This document shows, one piece after another, positions 43,292 through 51,793 of a stretch of 64,000 bases of DNA (within the stretch, counting starts at the first letter, position 1; every line of letters starts with the position of its first letter). The position numbers were made by a program, and so were the translations under genes. Below the pieces are notes generated by a model that did no database searches, was not told where the DNA came from, and saw only the letters and a program-made list of their open reading frames with translations. Source of the stretch: Pseudomonadota bacterium (GTDB taxonomy: Bacteria; Pseudomonadota; Alphaproteobacteria; Rhodobacterales; Rhodobacteraceae); assembly GCA_038533575.1 (NCBI GenBank), contig JBCAYL010000001.1:1516226-1580225 (forward strand), in the 5' to 3' direction.

Positions 43292-44461
43292 TCAAATCTC
43301 GCCGCGCGCCCGCATGCCCGCGATATCGCCCGGCGCGTATCCCAACTCCGCGAGGATCGCGCCCGTCTGTGCCCCGAGCGCGGGCACGGGCGCGATCTCC
43401 TCGGCGCCCTGGAATGGCGCGGCCAGCGCAGGTAGCGGCCCGACCTCGCTCTCTCCGGTGCCCCAGCGCCCGCGCGCGGCGAGTTGGGGATGGGCCCAGA
43501 GATCGGCCATGTCTCGGAGCTTGGCATAGCCGATCTTCGCCCGCTCAAGACGCGCCTCGAGCTCGGACCCGGTGAGGCGGCCGAGAATGCCCTCGATCTC
43601 GGGCAGCACCGTCTCCCGCCGCGCGCTCCGCTCGGTGATGGAGGCGAGCGCCGGATCTTCGGCCATGTCCGGGCGCTCCAGCACGACGCGCGCGAAGCTC
43701 TCCCATTCCCGCGCGTTCTGCACGCCGAGAAGGATCACCTCGCCGTCGGAGGCGGCAAACGGCCCGTAGGGCAGGATGTAGGCGTGGGAGGCCGCCGTCC
43801 GCGGCGGCGGGGCCGCGCCGTCCATGGCGTAGTAGAGCGGGTGGCCCGTCCATTCCGCCAGAGCCTCGAGCATTGAGATATCGAGATGCGCCCCCTGCCC
43901 GGTCCGGCCCCGTTGTATGAGGGCCGCGAGGATCCCCGAATAGGCGTACATGCCCGCCGCGATATCGGCGATGGCGATGCCCGCCTTGGAGGGGTGCTCC
44001 TGCGTCCCCGTCAGCGACAGAAACCCGGCCTCCGCCTCGATGAGGAGGTCGTAGGCCTTCCGCTGCGCATAGGGTCCGTCCTGGCCGTAGCCCGAGATCT
44101 CCGCGAAGATCAGGCCCGGATGCGCCTCCCGCAGCGCGGGCCAGGAGAGCCCGAGCCGCGCCGCGGCCCCCGGCGCAAGGTTCTGAACGACGACATCGGC
44201 CCGCGCCACCAGCTCCGAGAGCACCTCCGGCGCGGCCTTGACGTCGAGCGTCAGGCTTTCCTTGCCCCGGTTCACCCACACGAAATGCGAGCTCATCCCC
44301 CGCGCACGCTCGTCATAGCCGCGCGCGAAATCGCCGACGCCCGGTCGCTCCACCTTGATGACCCGCGCGCCGAGATCCGCGAGCTGGCGCGTGCAGAACG
44401 GCGCGGCGATGGCGTGTTCGAGGGAGACGACGGTGATCCCTTCGAGCGCTCCGGACAGCAT
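43292..44461 (-). CDS. CaiB/BaiF-type (family III) CoA transferase
   Basis: Family III transferases exchange CoA between carboxylic acids. The 389-residue protein begins MLSGALEGITVVSLEHAIAAPFCTRQLADLGARVIKVERPGVGD, the usual fold start, and has VNRGKESLTLDVK and YDLLIEAEAGFLSLTGTQE near the active-site region. Several in-frame starts exist (44518 and 44473 are alternatives); 44461 gives the family-like N-terminus. The substrate is unknown; a link with carnitine is possible in name only, since the carnitine genes are 8 kb away. Confidence 0.9.
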   Translation of the reverse strand: MLSGALEGITVVSLEHAIAAPFCTRQLADLGARVIKVERPGVGDFARGYDERARGMSSHFVWVNRGKESLTLDVKAAPEVLSELVARADVVVQNLAPGAAARLGLSWPALREAHPGLIFAEISGYGQDGPYAQRKAYDLLIEAEAGFLSLTGTQEHPSKAGIAIADIAAGMYAYSGILAALIQRGRTGQGAHLDISMLEALAEWTGHPLYYAMDGAAPPPRTAASHAYILPYGPFAASDGEVILLGVQNAREWESFARVVLERPDMAEDPALASITERSARRETVLPEIEGILGRLTGSELEARLERAKIGYAKLRDMADLWAHPQLAARGRWGTGESEVGPLPALAAPFQGAEEIAPVPALGAQTGAILAELGYAPGDIAGMRARGEI

Positions 44462-44664
44462 CAGGCCCCGCATCCGCGGGGCCGGGCCCGCGGCCAAGGC
44501 ACCGCGCCCGCCTCCCATCCGCCTCTCCTGGCCGTCTCATGTGAAGGCACGCATCTGCTCCCCGCTATCCCCTGCGCCGCCAGTCATAATCCATGTCGCT
44601 CGACAGAGATACGGGCACGCAAAAAGAGCGCACGCGCGCTCACCGGGGACCTAATAGAGAAGGC

Positions 44665-44683
44665 GGCCCGCAAGACGCGGGCC
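44665..44683 (-). terminator. Hairpin downstream of the response regulator gene
   Basis: GGCCCGC-AAGAC-GCGGGCC forms a perfect seven-base stem ten bases beyond the stop codon at 44693. On the minus strand it is followed by GCCTTCTCTATTAG, moderately T-rich. It is a plausible intrinsic terminator. Confidence 0.6.
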
Positions 44684-44692
44684 AGGGGCGCG

Positions 44693-45877
44693 TCAGCTCG
44701 CGCGCTGCTCGACCGATTCCGACAGCTTGTCGAAGCAGCGGTTCGCCACCGACTCCACATTGCCGCCGAGGGGGCCGTGATCGGCAAGGGCGGCCGCGCG
44801 GATCGAAGGCACGATGCGCCGCGGGAAGATCCGGGGGCCGGACTGGACGCGGTGCCGGAAGAACGGGGCAACCCAATCGGGCTCCTCGCCGCCGGTTTTC
44901 TCACCGCGGAAATGGCTGCGCAGGAGCGCGAGGGATTCCTCCGGGTTCGCCCCCGCGCCCGTCAGGCGGCACCATTCCGTCGTTTGCGCCAGCGAGAGGA
45001 GCACGTCGCTCCCCGTGGCCAGCCGCTTCACCGGCACGTGCTTAAACTCGAGGCCGAGCTCGACGCGCGTATCGGCCAGCTCGGTATAGCTGACCGAGGT
45101 CACCCGGGAGATCACCAGGTCCTTCACGCTTTCGGATTTGAGCCCGCGCCCCTTGAAGAGGATCACCTGGAAAAGGCCGTTGCCCACATAGGCCACGCGC
45201 CCCTTCCAGGGCATGAGCGCGCGCGTCAGGTTGGCCCCCGCCTTTTCGAGGAAGCTGCGGAATTGAGCATTCGTCAGGCGCGGGTAGAGATCGGCGGCCC
45301 CGGCCATGCGCAGCACGAAAGCCCGGGCGTTGCGCAGGTTCGAGCGCGGCTCGAGAAGCTCGCGCGACAGCTCCACCATGCTCATCATGCCCGGCGCGCT
45401 GTCGAGCGCGATGGGATCGCTGAGCCGGAAATCATTGCCCTTGATGGGCGCGGGCGCGACCTTTGCGGCCTCCGCCGCCTGCCCGCCTTGCGTCTTGAGC
45501 GCGCTGCTGAGGATGGATGCCGCGCGCATGCGCGCGCCGAGCTCGAGCCCGTCGAAGGGCTTGTTCACGTAGTCGGTCGCGCCCGATGCCATGGCGTCAT
45601 GGAGCTTTTCCTTGGCGGCGACGGCCGTCACCATGATGATCGGGAGATGTTCGTATTCCGGCATCTCGCGGATCTCGGCGCAGAGCTCGATCCCGTCGGT
45701 CTCCGGCATTTCCACGTCGAGGAGGATGCAGTCGAAAGGCGTGTCGGCGGCGGAGATCTTCTCGCGCGCCGCGCGCGCGGACAGGACGGTCTCCACGCGA
45801 TCATAGCCGCCCGCGGTCAGCGTGGCACGAATGATATCGAGCGCGGTTTGATCGTCATCGACTGCCAGAATCTTCAT
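44693..45877 (-). CDS. Response regulator with unclassified output domain
   Basis: The 394-residue protein has an intact receiver: the acidic residues in AVDDDQTA (7-9), the phospho-acceptor Asp54 in CILLDVEMPETDG, Thr in IIMVTAVAAK and the lysine in VNKPFDG. After an Ala-rich linker (about residues 125-155) comes a domain of 240 residues with no motif I know: it lacks a DNA-binding helix-turn-helix, GGDEF, EAL, HD-GYP or kinase signature. It has FVLRMAGAADLYPRLTNAQFRSFLEKAGANLTRALMPW and ISRVTSVSYTELADTRVELG. It is a single gene with no kinase adjacent. The output may be protein-protein interaction. Confidence 0.85.
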   Translation of the reverse strand: MKILAVDDDQTALDIIRATLTAGGYDRVETVLSARAAREKISAADTPFDCILLDVEMPETDGIELCAEIREMPEYEHLPIIMVTAVAAKEKLHDAMASGATDYVNKPFDGLELGARMRAASILSSALKTQGGQAAEAAKVAPAPIKGNDFRLSDPIALDSAPGMMSMVELSRELLEPRSNLRNARAFVLRMAGAADLYPRLTNAQFRSFLEKAGANLTRALMPWKGRVAYVGNGLFQVILFKGRGLKSESVKDLVISRVTSVSYTELADTRVELGLEFKHVPVKRLATGSDVLLSLAQTTEWCRLTGAGANPEESLALLRSHFRGEKTGGEEPDWVAPFFRHRVQSGPRIFPRRIVPSIRAAALADHGPLGGNVESVANRCFDKLSESVEQRAS

Positions 45878-46135
45878 GTCTGTGCACTCCGTCAGCAAGG
45901 TACGCCGCGTTGCAGTACGCGAGCGTCCACAACTGTTTTCTTGGTTAGCGTGTGCACCGAGGAAGCAGCGAAATTATGTCGTAGCTGTGTTTCCTTTAGA
46001 CCAAGTTTCGGTCAGTTTTTGGCCCCGGGCCGCATTCCCGGCCTGAATTTGCCCCGGGCGACAGGCTCCAGCCACGATATCAGGGCGCCAGCCGGCGGCG
46101 CGCAGTGCATGGCGCGTGTCACGATCGGTGGGAAG

Positions 46136-46219
46136 TGGTGCCCGCGGCGAGACTCGAACTCGCACGGCTTACGCCTAGGGATTTTAAGTCCCCTGTGTCT
46201 ACCATTCCACCACGCAGGC
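46136..46219 (-). tRNA. tRNA-Leu (anticodon TAA)
   Basis: The 84-base gene includes an encoded CCA. The acceptor stem pairs GCCTGCG with CGCGGGC, the anticodon stem GGGGA/TCCCT encloses CTTAAAA with anticodon TAA at 46184-46186, and a short variable arm (GGCGTAAGCC) marks it as a class II leucine tRNA. It is 12 bases from the stop of the TPR gene. Confidence 0.96.
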
Positions 46220-46230
46220 CCGGCCCGAGC

Positions 46231-46257
46231 GTTATAACTCCTGCCCCAGTGGCTCAA
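46231..46257 (-). promoter_or_regulatory. Predicted promoter of tRNA-Leu
   Basis: On the minus strand TTGAGC (46257-46252) and TATAAC (46236-46231) are 15 bases apart, and the -10 box ends 11 bases before the tRNA. The -10 box overlaps the TAA stop of the TPR gene. Spacing is slightly short, so the call is tentative. Confidence 0.45.
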
Positions 46258-46774
46258 GGGGCTCGGTGAGGAGCGCCCGCTCCGAGAGCCAGGGATTGAG
46301 CCGGAGCGCGCGGCGCAGCGGCGCTTGCGCCTCCTCCGTGCGCCCGAGACCGATCAACGTGAGCGCCATGCCCGTGAGCACGCCCGTGTGGCGGGGCGAA
46401 CGCGCCTCGGCGGCCTCGAGCATGGTGAGCGCCTCGGCGAACTGGAATTGCAGGTAATGGACGAAGCCGCGCTGATTATAGCCCTCGGCATAGTGCGGGC
46501 AGTAGGCGATGAGCGCGTCGAGCCGCTCGGCCGCGGAGCCGTAATCACCGAAGCGGAGCGCCTGCATCCCGGCATCGAGCAGCGCCTGCGCCTCGGCGTC
46601 GGGCGCGGCGGTCCAGAGCTGCCAGAGCTCGGCGTTGAGCGGCCCCACCCCGCCGCCCGTGGGCAGCGCCTGGATGCGCGCATAGAGGTCGCCTTCGGCG
46701 CGCGCGATATCGGGATTGGCGGGACACTCGGCAAAGGCGGGGCCCGCGAGGAGGGCAAGGGCAATCCATCTCAT
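46232..46774 (-). CDS. Secreted TPR-repeat protein
   Basis: The 180-residue protein has a signal peptide (residues 1-15, RWIALALLAGPAFAEC) and TPR-type repeats: ALLDAGMQALRFGDYGSAAERLDALIAYCPHYAEG, GYNQRGFVHYLQFQFAEALTMLEAAEARSPRHTG and MALTLIGLGRTEEAQAPLRRALRLNPWL. It is probably a periplasmic scaffold. Its stop codon lies 12 bases upstream of the tRNA-Leu. It is divergent from the rhomboid gene at 46855. Confidence 0.85.
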   Translation of the reverse strand: MRWIALALLAGPAFAECPANPDIARAEGDLYARIQALPTGGGVGPLNAELWQLWTAAPDAEAQALLDAGMQALRFGDYGSAAERLDALIAYCPHYAEGYNQRGFVHYLQFQFAEALTMLEAAEARSPRHTGVLTGMALTLIGLGRTEEAQAPLRRALRLNPWLSERALLTEPLEPLGQEL

Positions 46775-46854
46775 GGTGAAAAGGATGTGCGGCGCAGCGC
46801 ACCCGTCAAGCCCCCGGCCTTGACGCGGGCGCCGCGCGCCCCTTCCTATCCCCC

Positions 46855-47646
46855 ATGTTCCCAATCCGAGACCACAACCCCTCCGAGCGCATCCCCTACA
46901 TCACCTACGGGCTTCTGATCGCAAATCTGGCGATCTTCCTGAGCTACCTGCCGCTCTTCGGCGACGAGGCGCGCCTCTTTTTCTTCTTCCGGGAATACGG
47001 CCTCGTGCCCCGCGCCTTCCTCGCGGGCGAGGGGCTCGGGCCGCTTTTCACGTCGATGTTCCTCCACGGCGGCTGGATGCACATCGCGGGCAACATGCTC
47101 TTTCTCTGGATCTTCGGCGACAACATGGAAAAGGCGTTCGGCCATCTGGGCTTCCTGCTCTTCTACCTCGCCTCGGGCGTGGCCGCGGGCCTCGCGCAGG
47201 TGGCGGTGGACCCGGCGAGCCTCGTGCCCGTGGTGGGGGCCTCGGGCGCGATCGCGGGCGTGATGGGGGGCTATCTCCTCCTCTATCCCCGGGCGCGCGT
47301 GGATATCCTGCTCTTTCTCATCGTCTACATCCGCATCTTCCCGGTGCCGGCCTGGCTCATGCTCGGGCTCTGGTTCGGCTTCCAGCTCGTGGCGGGCGTG
47401 GCCGATGAGGGCGGCGCAGGCGTGGCCTACTGGGCCCATGCGGGCGGCTTCGTGGCAGGCTTCCTCCTCGCCATCCCCGCCTTCCTGAGGATGGGCGGCA
47501 GCCGCCACTGGAAGCGCACGGAGGGCCACCCGCCCCATCCCGACGCCACCTATCGCTTCGCGCAGCCGGGCGTGCCCAAGGTGCCCCGGGCCAAAAGGCC
47601 CCCGCGCGCGAGCGGCAGGCGCCCGAGCCCGTGGCATCGCCGCTGA
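46855..47646 (+). CDS. Rhomboid family intramembrane serine protease
   Basis: Rhomboids cut transmembrane segments. The 263-residue protein has six membrane segments, the catalytic serine in VVGASGAIAGVMGG (Ser130), the catalytic histidine in AYWAHAGGF (His195) and the conserved FLHGGWMHIAGNMLFLWIFGDN that contributes the oxyanion histidine and asparagine. The C-terminal 50 residues are basic and disordered. It is convergent with suhB. Confidence 0.92.
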   Translation: MFPIRDHNPSERIPYITYGLLIANLAIFLSYLPLFGDEARLFFFFREYGLVPRAFLAGEGLGPLFTSMFLHGGWMHIAGNMLFLWIFGDNMEKAFGHLGFLLFYLASGVAAGLAQVAVDPASLVPVVGASGAIAGVMGGYLLLYPRARVDILLFLIVYIRIFPVPAWLMLGLWFGFQLVAGVADEGGAGVAYWAHAGGFVAGFLLAIPAFLRMGGSRHWKRTEGHPPHPDATYRFAQPGVPKVPRAKRPPRASGRRPSPWHRR

Positions 47647-47668
47647 TCCAGGCCCGCGGGCCCAGGCA

Positions 47669-47710
47669 TCTTTGTGCCGATTTACCTCGGGGTTTGGGGC
47701 AGAGCCCCAA
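47669..47710. repeat. Dispersed TCTTTGTGCC...TACCTC repeat, copy B, with hairpin
   Basis: TCTTTGTGCC (47669-47678) and TACCTC (47683-47688) are followed by a hairpin TTGGGGC-AGA-GCCCCAA (47694-47710). It sits between the convergent rhomboid and suhB genes and probably acts as a shared transcript end. It matches copies A and C elsewhere in this window. Confidence 0.6.
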
Positions 47711-47761
47711 GGCCTGCGCGGCCCGAGCGCGAAAAAACCCTGCGCGCCGAAGGCGCTCCGC

Positions 47762-48547
47762 TCAGTTGCGGATGACCTTGGCGAAGCCGGGGAAGAGCGG
47801 GTCGTTGGCGCAGATGATCTCGCCATCGGCGAGGATGTCGCCCGCTGGATCGAGCGGCTCCACGAAGCCGCCCGCCTCCTTGACGATGATGATCCCCGCC
47901 GCGAGGTCCCAGGGTTTCAGCCGCCGTTCCCAGAAGCCGTCATAGCGCCCCGCGGCCACGTAAGCGAGATCGAGCGAGGCCGTCCCCCAGCGCCGTACAC
48001 CCGCCACCGCGGGCAGGAGCCGCGCGAGGTCCTGCAGCGTGTCGGGCAGATCGCCCCGCCCGCCAAAGGGCAGCCCCGTGGCAAAGACGGCCTCGATCAT
48101 CGAACGCCGGCCCGATACGCGCAGCCGCGTGTCGTTCATGAAGGCACCCACGCCCTTTTCGGCGAAAAACATCTCGTCCTTGGCCGGGTCATAGACCACG
48201 CCCGCCACGATCTGCCCCTTGTGCTCGAGCGCGATCGACACCGCCCAGTGCGGCAGCCCGTGGAGGTAGTTCGTCGTGCCGTCGAGTGGGTCCACGATCC
48301 AGCGCCGCGTGGGATCCTCCCCCGGCGTCTCGCCGCTTTCCTCGGCCAGCCAGCCATAGGTGGGGCGCGCCCGCGTCAGCTCTTCGCGGATGATCTCCTC
48401 GGCGCGGATATCGGCGCGGCTCACGAAGTCGCCCGGCCCCTTGGAGGAGACCTGCAGCTGCTCGACCTCCGCGAAGTCCTTCACGAGCGACCGCCCCGCC
48501 TTGCGGGCGGTGTTCATCATGACGGTCAGATTGGCCGAGCCTTGCAT
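47762..48547 (-). CDS. suhB: Inositol monophosphatase family protein (SuhB)
   Basis: The 261-residue protein has the inositol phosphatase metal site: GWLAEESGETPGEDP (near residue 62-76), the signature WIVDPLDGTTNYLHGLPHWAVSIAL (near 82-106), and the C-terminal WGTASLDLAYVAAGRYDGFWERRLKPWDLAAG. It is soluble and magnesium-dependent. In bacteria SuhB acts on inositol phosphate and also in transcription complexes. The gene is convergent with the rhomboid gene and 66 bases downstream of a secreted protein gene. Confidence 0.94.
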   Translation of the reverse strand: MQGSANLTVMMNTARKAGRSLVKDFAEVEQLQVSSKGPGDFVSRADIRAEEIIREELTRARPTYGWLAEESGETPGEDPTRRWIVDPLDGTTNYLHGLPHWAVSIALEHKGQIVAGVVYDPAKDEMFFAEKGVGAFMNDTRLRVSGRRSMIEAVFATGLPFGGRGDLPDTLQDLARLLPAVAGVRRWGTASLDLAYVAAGRYDGFWERRLKPWDLAAGIIIVKEAGGFVEPLDPAGDILADGEIICANDPLFPGFAKVIRN

Positions 48548-48613
48548 GTCGCGTCTCCGGGAAAGCGTCAGGCGCGCCGTTTAGCGCCCGCTCCGCGCCG
48601 GGGCAAGGCGCGA

Positions 48614-49360
48614 TCAGTTGCGCGCGCGCAGCACTCTTAGGCCCTTGCTGCGCATCTCGTAAGGCCACCGCTCGGGCGAGTAGACGCCGTGTTTCATGTA
48701 GACGCTCTCGAGCGGCACGTATCCCGCGGCGCGGTTGGGAGTATAACTTCCCGTGATCGCGCGCTTGCCATCGACGAACGCGGTCATGTCGAACCCGCCC
48801 GACCCGTCGAATTCCAGGAGAACGCGCAGGTTCTGCACCGTTCCCCCGCGTTGCAACGTGGGCCCGGTGTGCCGCGCGCGGGTGAGCGCGGTGTTCTCTT
48901 CGCAGAAGTTCGACCCGCCGGTGCGAGAGTAGTCGCTGAAGATCTCGAGCTGGTTGCGCCCGTTCCAGATCAGGCTCATCGGCGGCGCGCAGCCGTCACG
49001 GGACTGGTCTGAATGAACCTGGAAGACCGCGAAGAGCCCGGTGTCCTGATTGCGCAGCGCAACGTCGCTTTGGATGGAGATGTTGGTCTCGAAAAGGTAG
49101 GTCGCGGGCCGGTTCACCCGGATCGTCTTGCCCGTCAGCTCCGTGCGTTGCTGGTAGGTACCACCAGTGCACCTGTTGGCGCTCGGCGTGAAAAGATGCG
49201 TATCGCCCGACTTGCGATAGGCCCCGCGATCGACGCTGCAGCTCACCTTCCAGTTCATGCGCTCCTGCGCCCATTGCTGCGCCGCAACCTTCTGCGGTGC
49301 ATGGGCGCCGGCGAGCGCAAGCGTGGCAGCCAGCGCAATCCACTTCAACTCGGAAAACAT
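48614..49360 (-). CDS. Secreted jelly-roll protein, possible polysaccharide lyase
   Basis: The 248-residue protein has a signal peptide (residues 1-28, WIALAATLALAGAHAPQKVAAQ) and a domain with beta-sandwich motifs that recall alginate/glucuronan lyases: TYLFETNISIQSDVALRNQDTGLFAVFQVHSD, SLIWNGRNQLEIFSDYSRTGG and the terminal VYMKHGVYSPERWPYEMRSKGL. Several cysteines could form disulfides. ATG 49360 follows GAGGAG. It is downstream of metR in the same direction. The enzymatic identity is an impression from pattern, and I cannot name the PL family. Confidence 0.6.
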   Translation of the reverse strand: MFSELKWIALAATLALAGAHAPQKVAAQQWAQERMNWKVSCSVDRGAYRKSGDTHLFTPSANRCTGGTYQQRTELTGKTIRVNRPATYLFETNISIQSDVALRNQDTGLFAVFQVHSDQSRDGCAPPMSLIWNGRNQLEIFSDYSRTGGSNFCEENTALTRARHTGPTLQRGGTVQNLRVLLEFDGSGGFDMTAFVDGKRAITGSYTPNRAAGYVPLESVYMKHGVYSPERWPYEMRSKGLRVLRARN

Positions 49361-49424
49361 GATTGCTCCTCACGGGTCCATTTTTCGCGGACGGTGCGAA
49401 AACGGGGCGCGGGGGTCAAGCCCC

Positions 49425-50330
49425 CTAGCGGCGCTGGAGCTTCAGGGGCTCGGAGCGGGCCAGTTTGAGAAGATGCGCCATGAAAGGCTTGGTCGCGTCC
49501 TCCTCGCGGACCGCCGCGTAAAGGCGGCGAGTAATCCCGTCCCGCGTGAGCGGCCGCGTCACGTAATCGGAATTGTAGCGTACCTCACGCACCACCCAAT
49601 CCGGCAGCACGGCGACCCCGCGGTTCGAGGCCACGAGGAGCAGGATCACGGCAGTGAGTTCCACCTGCCGGATGCCCCGCGGCTCCACCTTCGCGGGCAT
49701 CAGGAGCTGGGAGAAGACATCGAGCCGGGACCGCTCCACCGGGTACGTGATGAGCTGTTCGTCCCGGAAATCCTCCGCCTCCACAAAGGCCTTCTCCGCC
49801 AGCGGATGGGCCGACGAGGCCACGAACACGGCCTCGTAGTCGAAAAGCGGGGCGAAGGTGATCCCGTCGAGGTCCTCGGGGTCCGAGGAGACGACGAGGT
49901 CCACCTCCTCGCGCGCGAGCGCGGGCATCGCCTCGAAGGCGAGGCCGGGCCTGATGTCCACGTCCACGTCGGGCCAGGCCTTGCGGAAGGCCTCAAGCAC
50001 AGGGAAGAGCCATTCGAAACAGGCATGGCATTCGATGGCGATATGGAGCCGCCCGGTCTTGCCCGCCTGGAGCCCGCGGAATTCGTCTTCCACGGCGGAA
50101 ATCTCCGGCAAGACCTTCTCCGCCAGCCGCAGCATCCGCATCCCCGCCGAGGAGAGCTTCAGCGGCTTCGTCCGGCGCACGAAAAGGTCCACGCCCACCT
50201 GGTCCTCGAGACCCTTGATCTGGTGGGAGAGCGCGGACTGCGTGATGTGGAGCAGGTCCGCGGCCCGCGCGAGGCCGCCCGCCTCGTGGATCATTTTCAC
50301 GGCGCGCAGATGCTTGAGGTCGATATGCAA
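49425..50330 (-). CDS. metR: LysR-family regulator, MetR-like
   Basis: The 301-residue protein has the LysR helix-turn-helix (residues 1-60, HIDLKHLRAVKMIHEAGGLARAADLLHITQSALSHQIKGLEDQVGV) and effector domain (RGLQAGKTGRLHIAIECHACFEWL). MetR-type regulators use homocysteine as co-effector and control methionine genes. It is divergent from metF, which supports the name. There is no ATG at the family N-terminus; TTG 50330 is used, with GAG seven bases upstream. The inverted repeat at 50337-50362 is its probable operator. Confidence 0.9.
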   Translation of the reverse strand: MHIDLKHLRAVKMIHEAGGLARAADLLHITQSALSHQIKGLEDQVGVDLFVRRTKPLKLSSAGMRMLRLAEKVLPEISAVEDEFRGLQAGKTGRLHIAIECHACFEWLFPVLEAFRKAWPDVDVDIRPGLAFEAMPALAREEVDLVVSSDPEDLDGITFAPLFDYEAVFVASSAHPLAEKAFVEAEDFRDEQLITYPVERSRLDVFSQLLMPAKVEPRGIRQVELTAVILLLVASNRGVAVLPDWVVREVRYNSDYVTRPLTRDGITRRLYAAVREEDATKPFMAHLLKLARSEPLKLQRR

Positions 50331-50336
50331 ATTATT

Positions 50337-50362
50337 CTCATCATCTAAGTGAGGATCATGAG
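50337..50362. promoter_or_regulatory. Inverted repeat between metR and metF (candidate MetR site)
   Basis: CTCATCATC and GATCATGAG form an inverted repeat with one mismatch across eight bases, in the 84-base spacer between divergent metR and metF, 53 bases from the metF start. A LysR regulator normally binds such a site to control both genes. Confidence 0.5.
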
Positions 50363-50414
50363 TTTGTATAATGGCGAGGAAGACTAGATCAAGGCGTCCA
50401 AACAGGAGGCCCCC

Positions 50415-51272
50415 ATGTCGTACCCCGCCGTTTCATTCGAGTTCTTCCCGCCGAAAGACATTCCCGCCTCCTTCGGGCTCTGGGACGCCGCGCAGGCGCT
50501 TTTGCCCTTCGGCCCGCGGCATGTGTCGGTGACCTACGGCGCCGGCGGCACCACGCGGGAGCTCACGCACGAGACGGTAACAGCGCTCTCGCGGCAGGGG
50601 GCGCAGGTCGCCGCGCATCTCACCTGCATCGAGGCCTCGCGCGCCGAGACGCTGGCCATCGCCGAGGGCTACCGCGCCGCGGGCGTGACCGACATCGTGG
50701 CGCTGCGCGGCGATGCCCCGGGCGGCGGGGCGTTTGCCCCTCATGCCGAGGGCTTCACCTCCTCCGTGGAGCTCGTGGGCGCGCTGGCCGCTGACGGCTT
50801 TGACGTCCACGTGGGCGCCTATCCCGAGCCCCATCCCGAGAGCCGCAGCGCGCGCGCCGATCTCGAATGGCTCCGCGCCAAGTTTCAGGCGGGCGCAAAG
50901 ACCGCCGTGACGCAGTTCTTCTTCGAGGCCGAGACCTTCCTCCGTTTCCGCGATGCCTGCGCCGATGCTGGGATTTCGGCGCCGATCGTGCCGGGCATCC
51001 TGCCGATCCACAATTGGGCGTCAGTGGCGCGCTTCGCCAAGCGCTGCGGCACCGAGATCCCCGCCGAGCTCGCCGCGGCCTTCGAGACCGCCGAGCGCGA
51101 TGGACGCAGCGATCTCCTGGCGCTGGCCCATGCCGCGGAGCTCTGCTCGGCGCTCGTCGAGGAAGGCGTGGAGCAGCTTCATTTCTACACGCTCAACCGC
51201 CCCACCCTCACCCGCGATGTCCTCCGCGCGCTGGGTCTTCCCCGCCAGGAGCCCTTGCGCGACGTGGCCTGA
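50415..51272 (+). CDS. metF: Methylenetetrahydrofolate reductase
   Basis: The enzyme reduces methylene-tetrahydrofolate to methyl-tetrahydrofolate, supplying methyl groups for methionine. The 285-residue protein begins with VSFEFFPPKD, the usual motif, and has the conserved VTYGAGGTTRELT, HLTCI, DIVALRGDAPGGG and the C-terminal LHFYTLNRPTLT. An AGGAGG site precedes ATG 50415. It is divergent from metR. The methylene-folate made by sarcosine oxidase is a possible source of its substrate. Confidence 0.95.
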   Translation: MSYPAVSFEFFPPKDIPASFGLWDAAQALLPFGPRHVSVTYGAGGTTRELTHETVTALSRQGAQVAAHLTCIEASRAETLAIAEGYRAAGVTDIVALRGDAPGGGAFAPHAEGFTSSVELVGALAADGFDVHVGAYPEPHPESRSARADLEWLRAKFQAGAKTAVTQFFFEAETFLRFRDACADAGISAPIVPGILPIHNWASVARFAKRCGTEIPAELAAAFETAERDGRSDLLALAHAAELCSALVEEGVEQLHFYTLNRPTLTRDVLRALGLPRQEPLRDVA

Positions 51273-51310
51273 GCGGCCTAGCGTCCGCCCGAACCGCCGG
51301 GAGGTCGCCC

Positions 51311-51793
51311 ATGTTCGTCGCCACACGCCCAGAAGAGCTGCCCTCGCGCGAGACGCTGCTCTCGCTCTCGGGGCTCGAATTCATGGAGGCGATGCTGCGC
51401 GGCGAGATCAGCCGGCCGCCGATCTCGGGACTGATGAATTACCGCGTGCACGCCGTGGAGCCCGGCATGGTGGCCTTTCGCGGCACCGCCGAGTTCGCCC
51501 ATACCAATCCCATGGGCGGGGTCCACGGGGGCTGGTACGGCACGCTTCTCGATAGCTGCATGGCCTGCGCCGTGATGACGACGGTGCCGAAAGGCGCGGT
51601 CTACACGACGCTGGAATACAAGATTAACATCACCCGCGCCCTGCCCACCGGCATCGAGATCGAGGCGCGGGGCGAGGTGAGCCACGCGGGCCGTTCGACG
51701 GGCGTCTCCACCGGCGCGATCCGGGGCGTCGCGGACGGCAAGCTCTACGCCTCGGGCTCCACCACCTGCCTCATCATGGACATGTCCGGCTGA
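51311..51793 (+). CDS. PaaI-type hotdog thioesterase
   Basis: The 160-residue protein has a hotdog fold: an N-terminal 40-residue helical part, then NYRVHAVEPGMVAFRG, HTNPMGGVHGGWYGTLLDSCMACAV (the family motif), and TTLEYKINITRALPTG. Family members hydrolyse short or aromatic acyl-CoA esters. It starts 38 bases after metF in the same direction and may be in the same transcript. It is convergent with the DUF2235 gene. The substrate is unknown. Confidence 0.85.
   Translation: MFVATRPEELPSRETLLSLSGLEFMEAMLRGEISRPPISGLMNYRVHAVEPGMVAFRGTAEFAHTNPMGGVHGGWYGTLLDSCMACAVMTTVPKGAVYTTLEYKINITRALPTGIEIEARGEVSHAGRSTGVSTGAIRGVADGKLYASGSTTCLIMDMSG

Noticed and set aside
43292-44461. CaiB-type transferase as part of the carnitine pathway
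   Set aside because: It is about 5.5-12 kb from the carnitine genes, separately transcribed, and family III transferases act on many acids; the name alone is not evidence.
46012-46135. Possible short gene between the response regulator and tRNA-Leu (MHCAPPAGALISWLEP...)
   Set aside because: It is a 32-residue frame with no good ribosome site and no signal or motif; it lies in ordinary GC-rich intergenic DNA.
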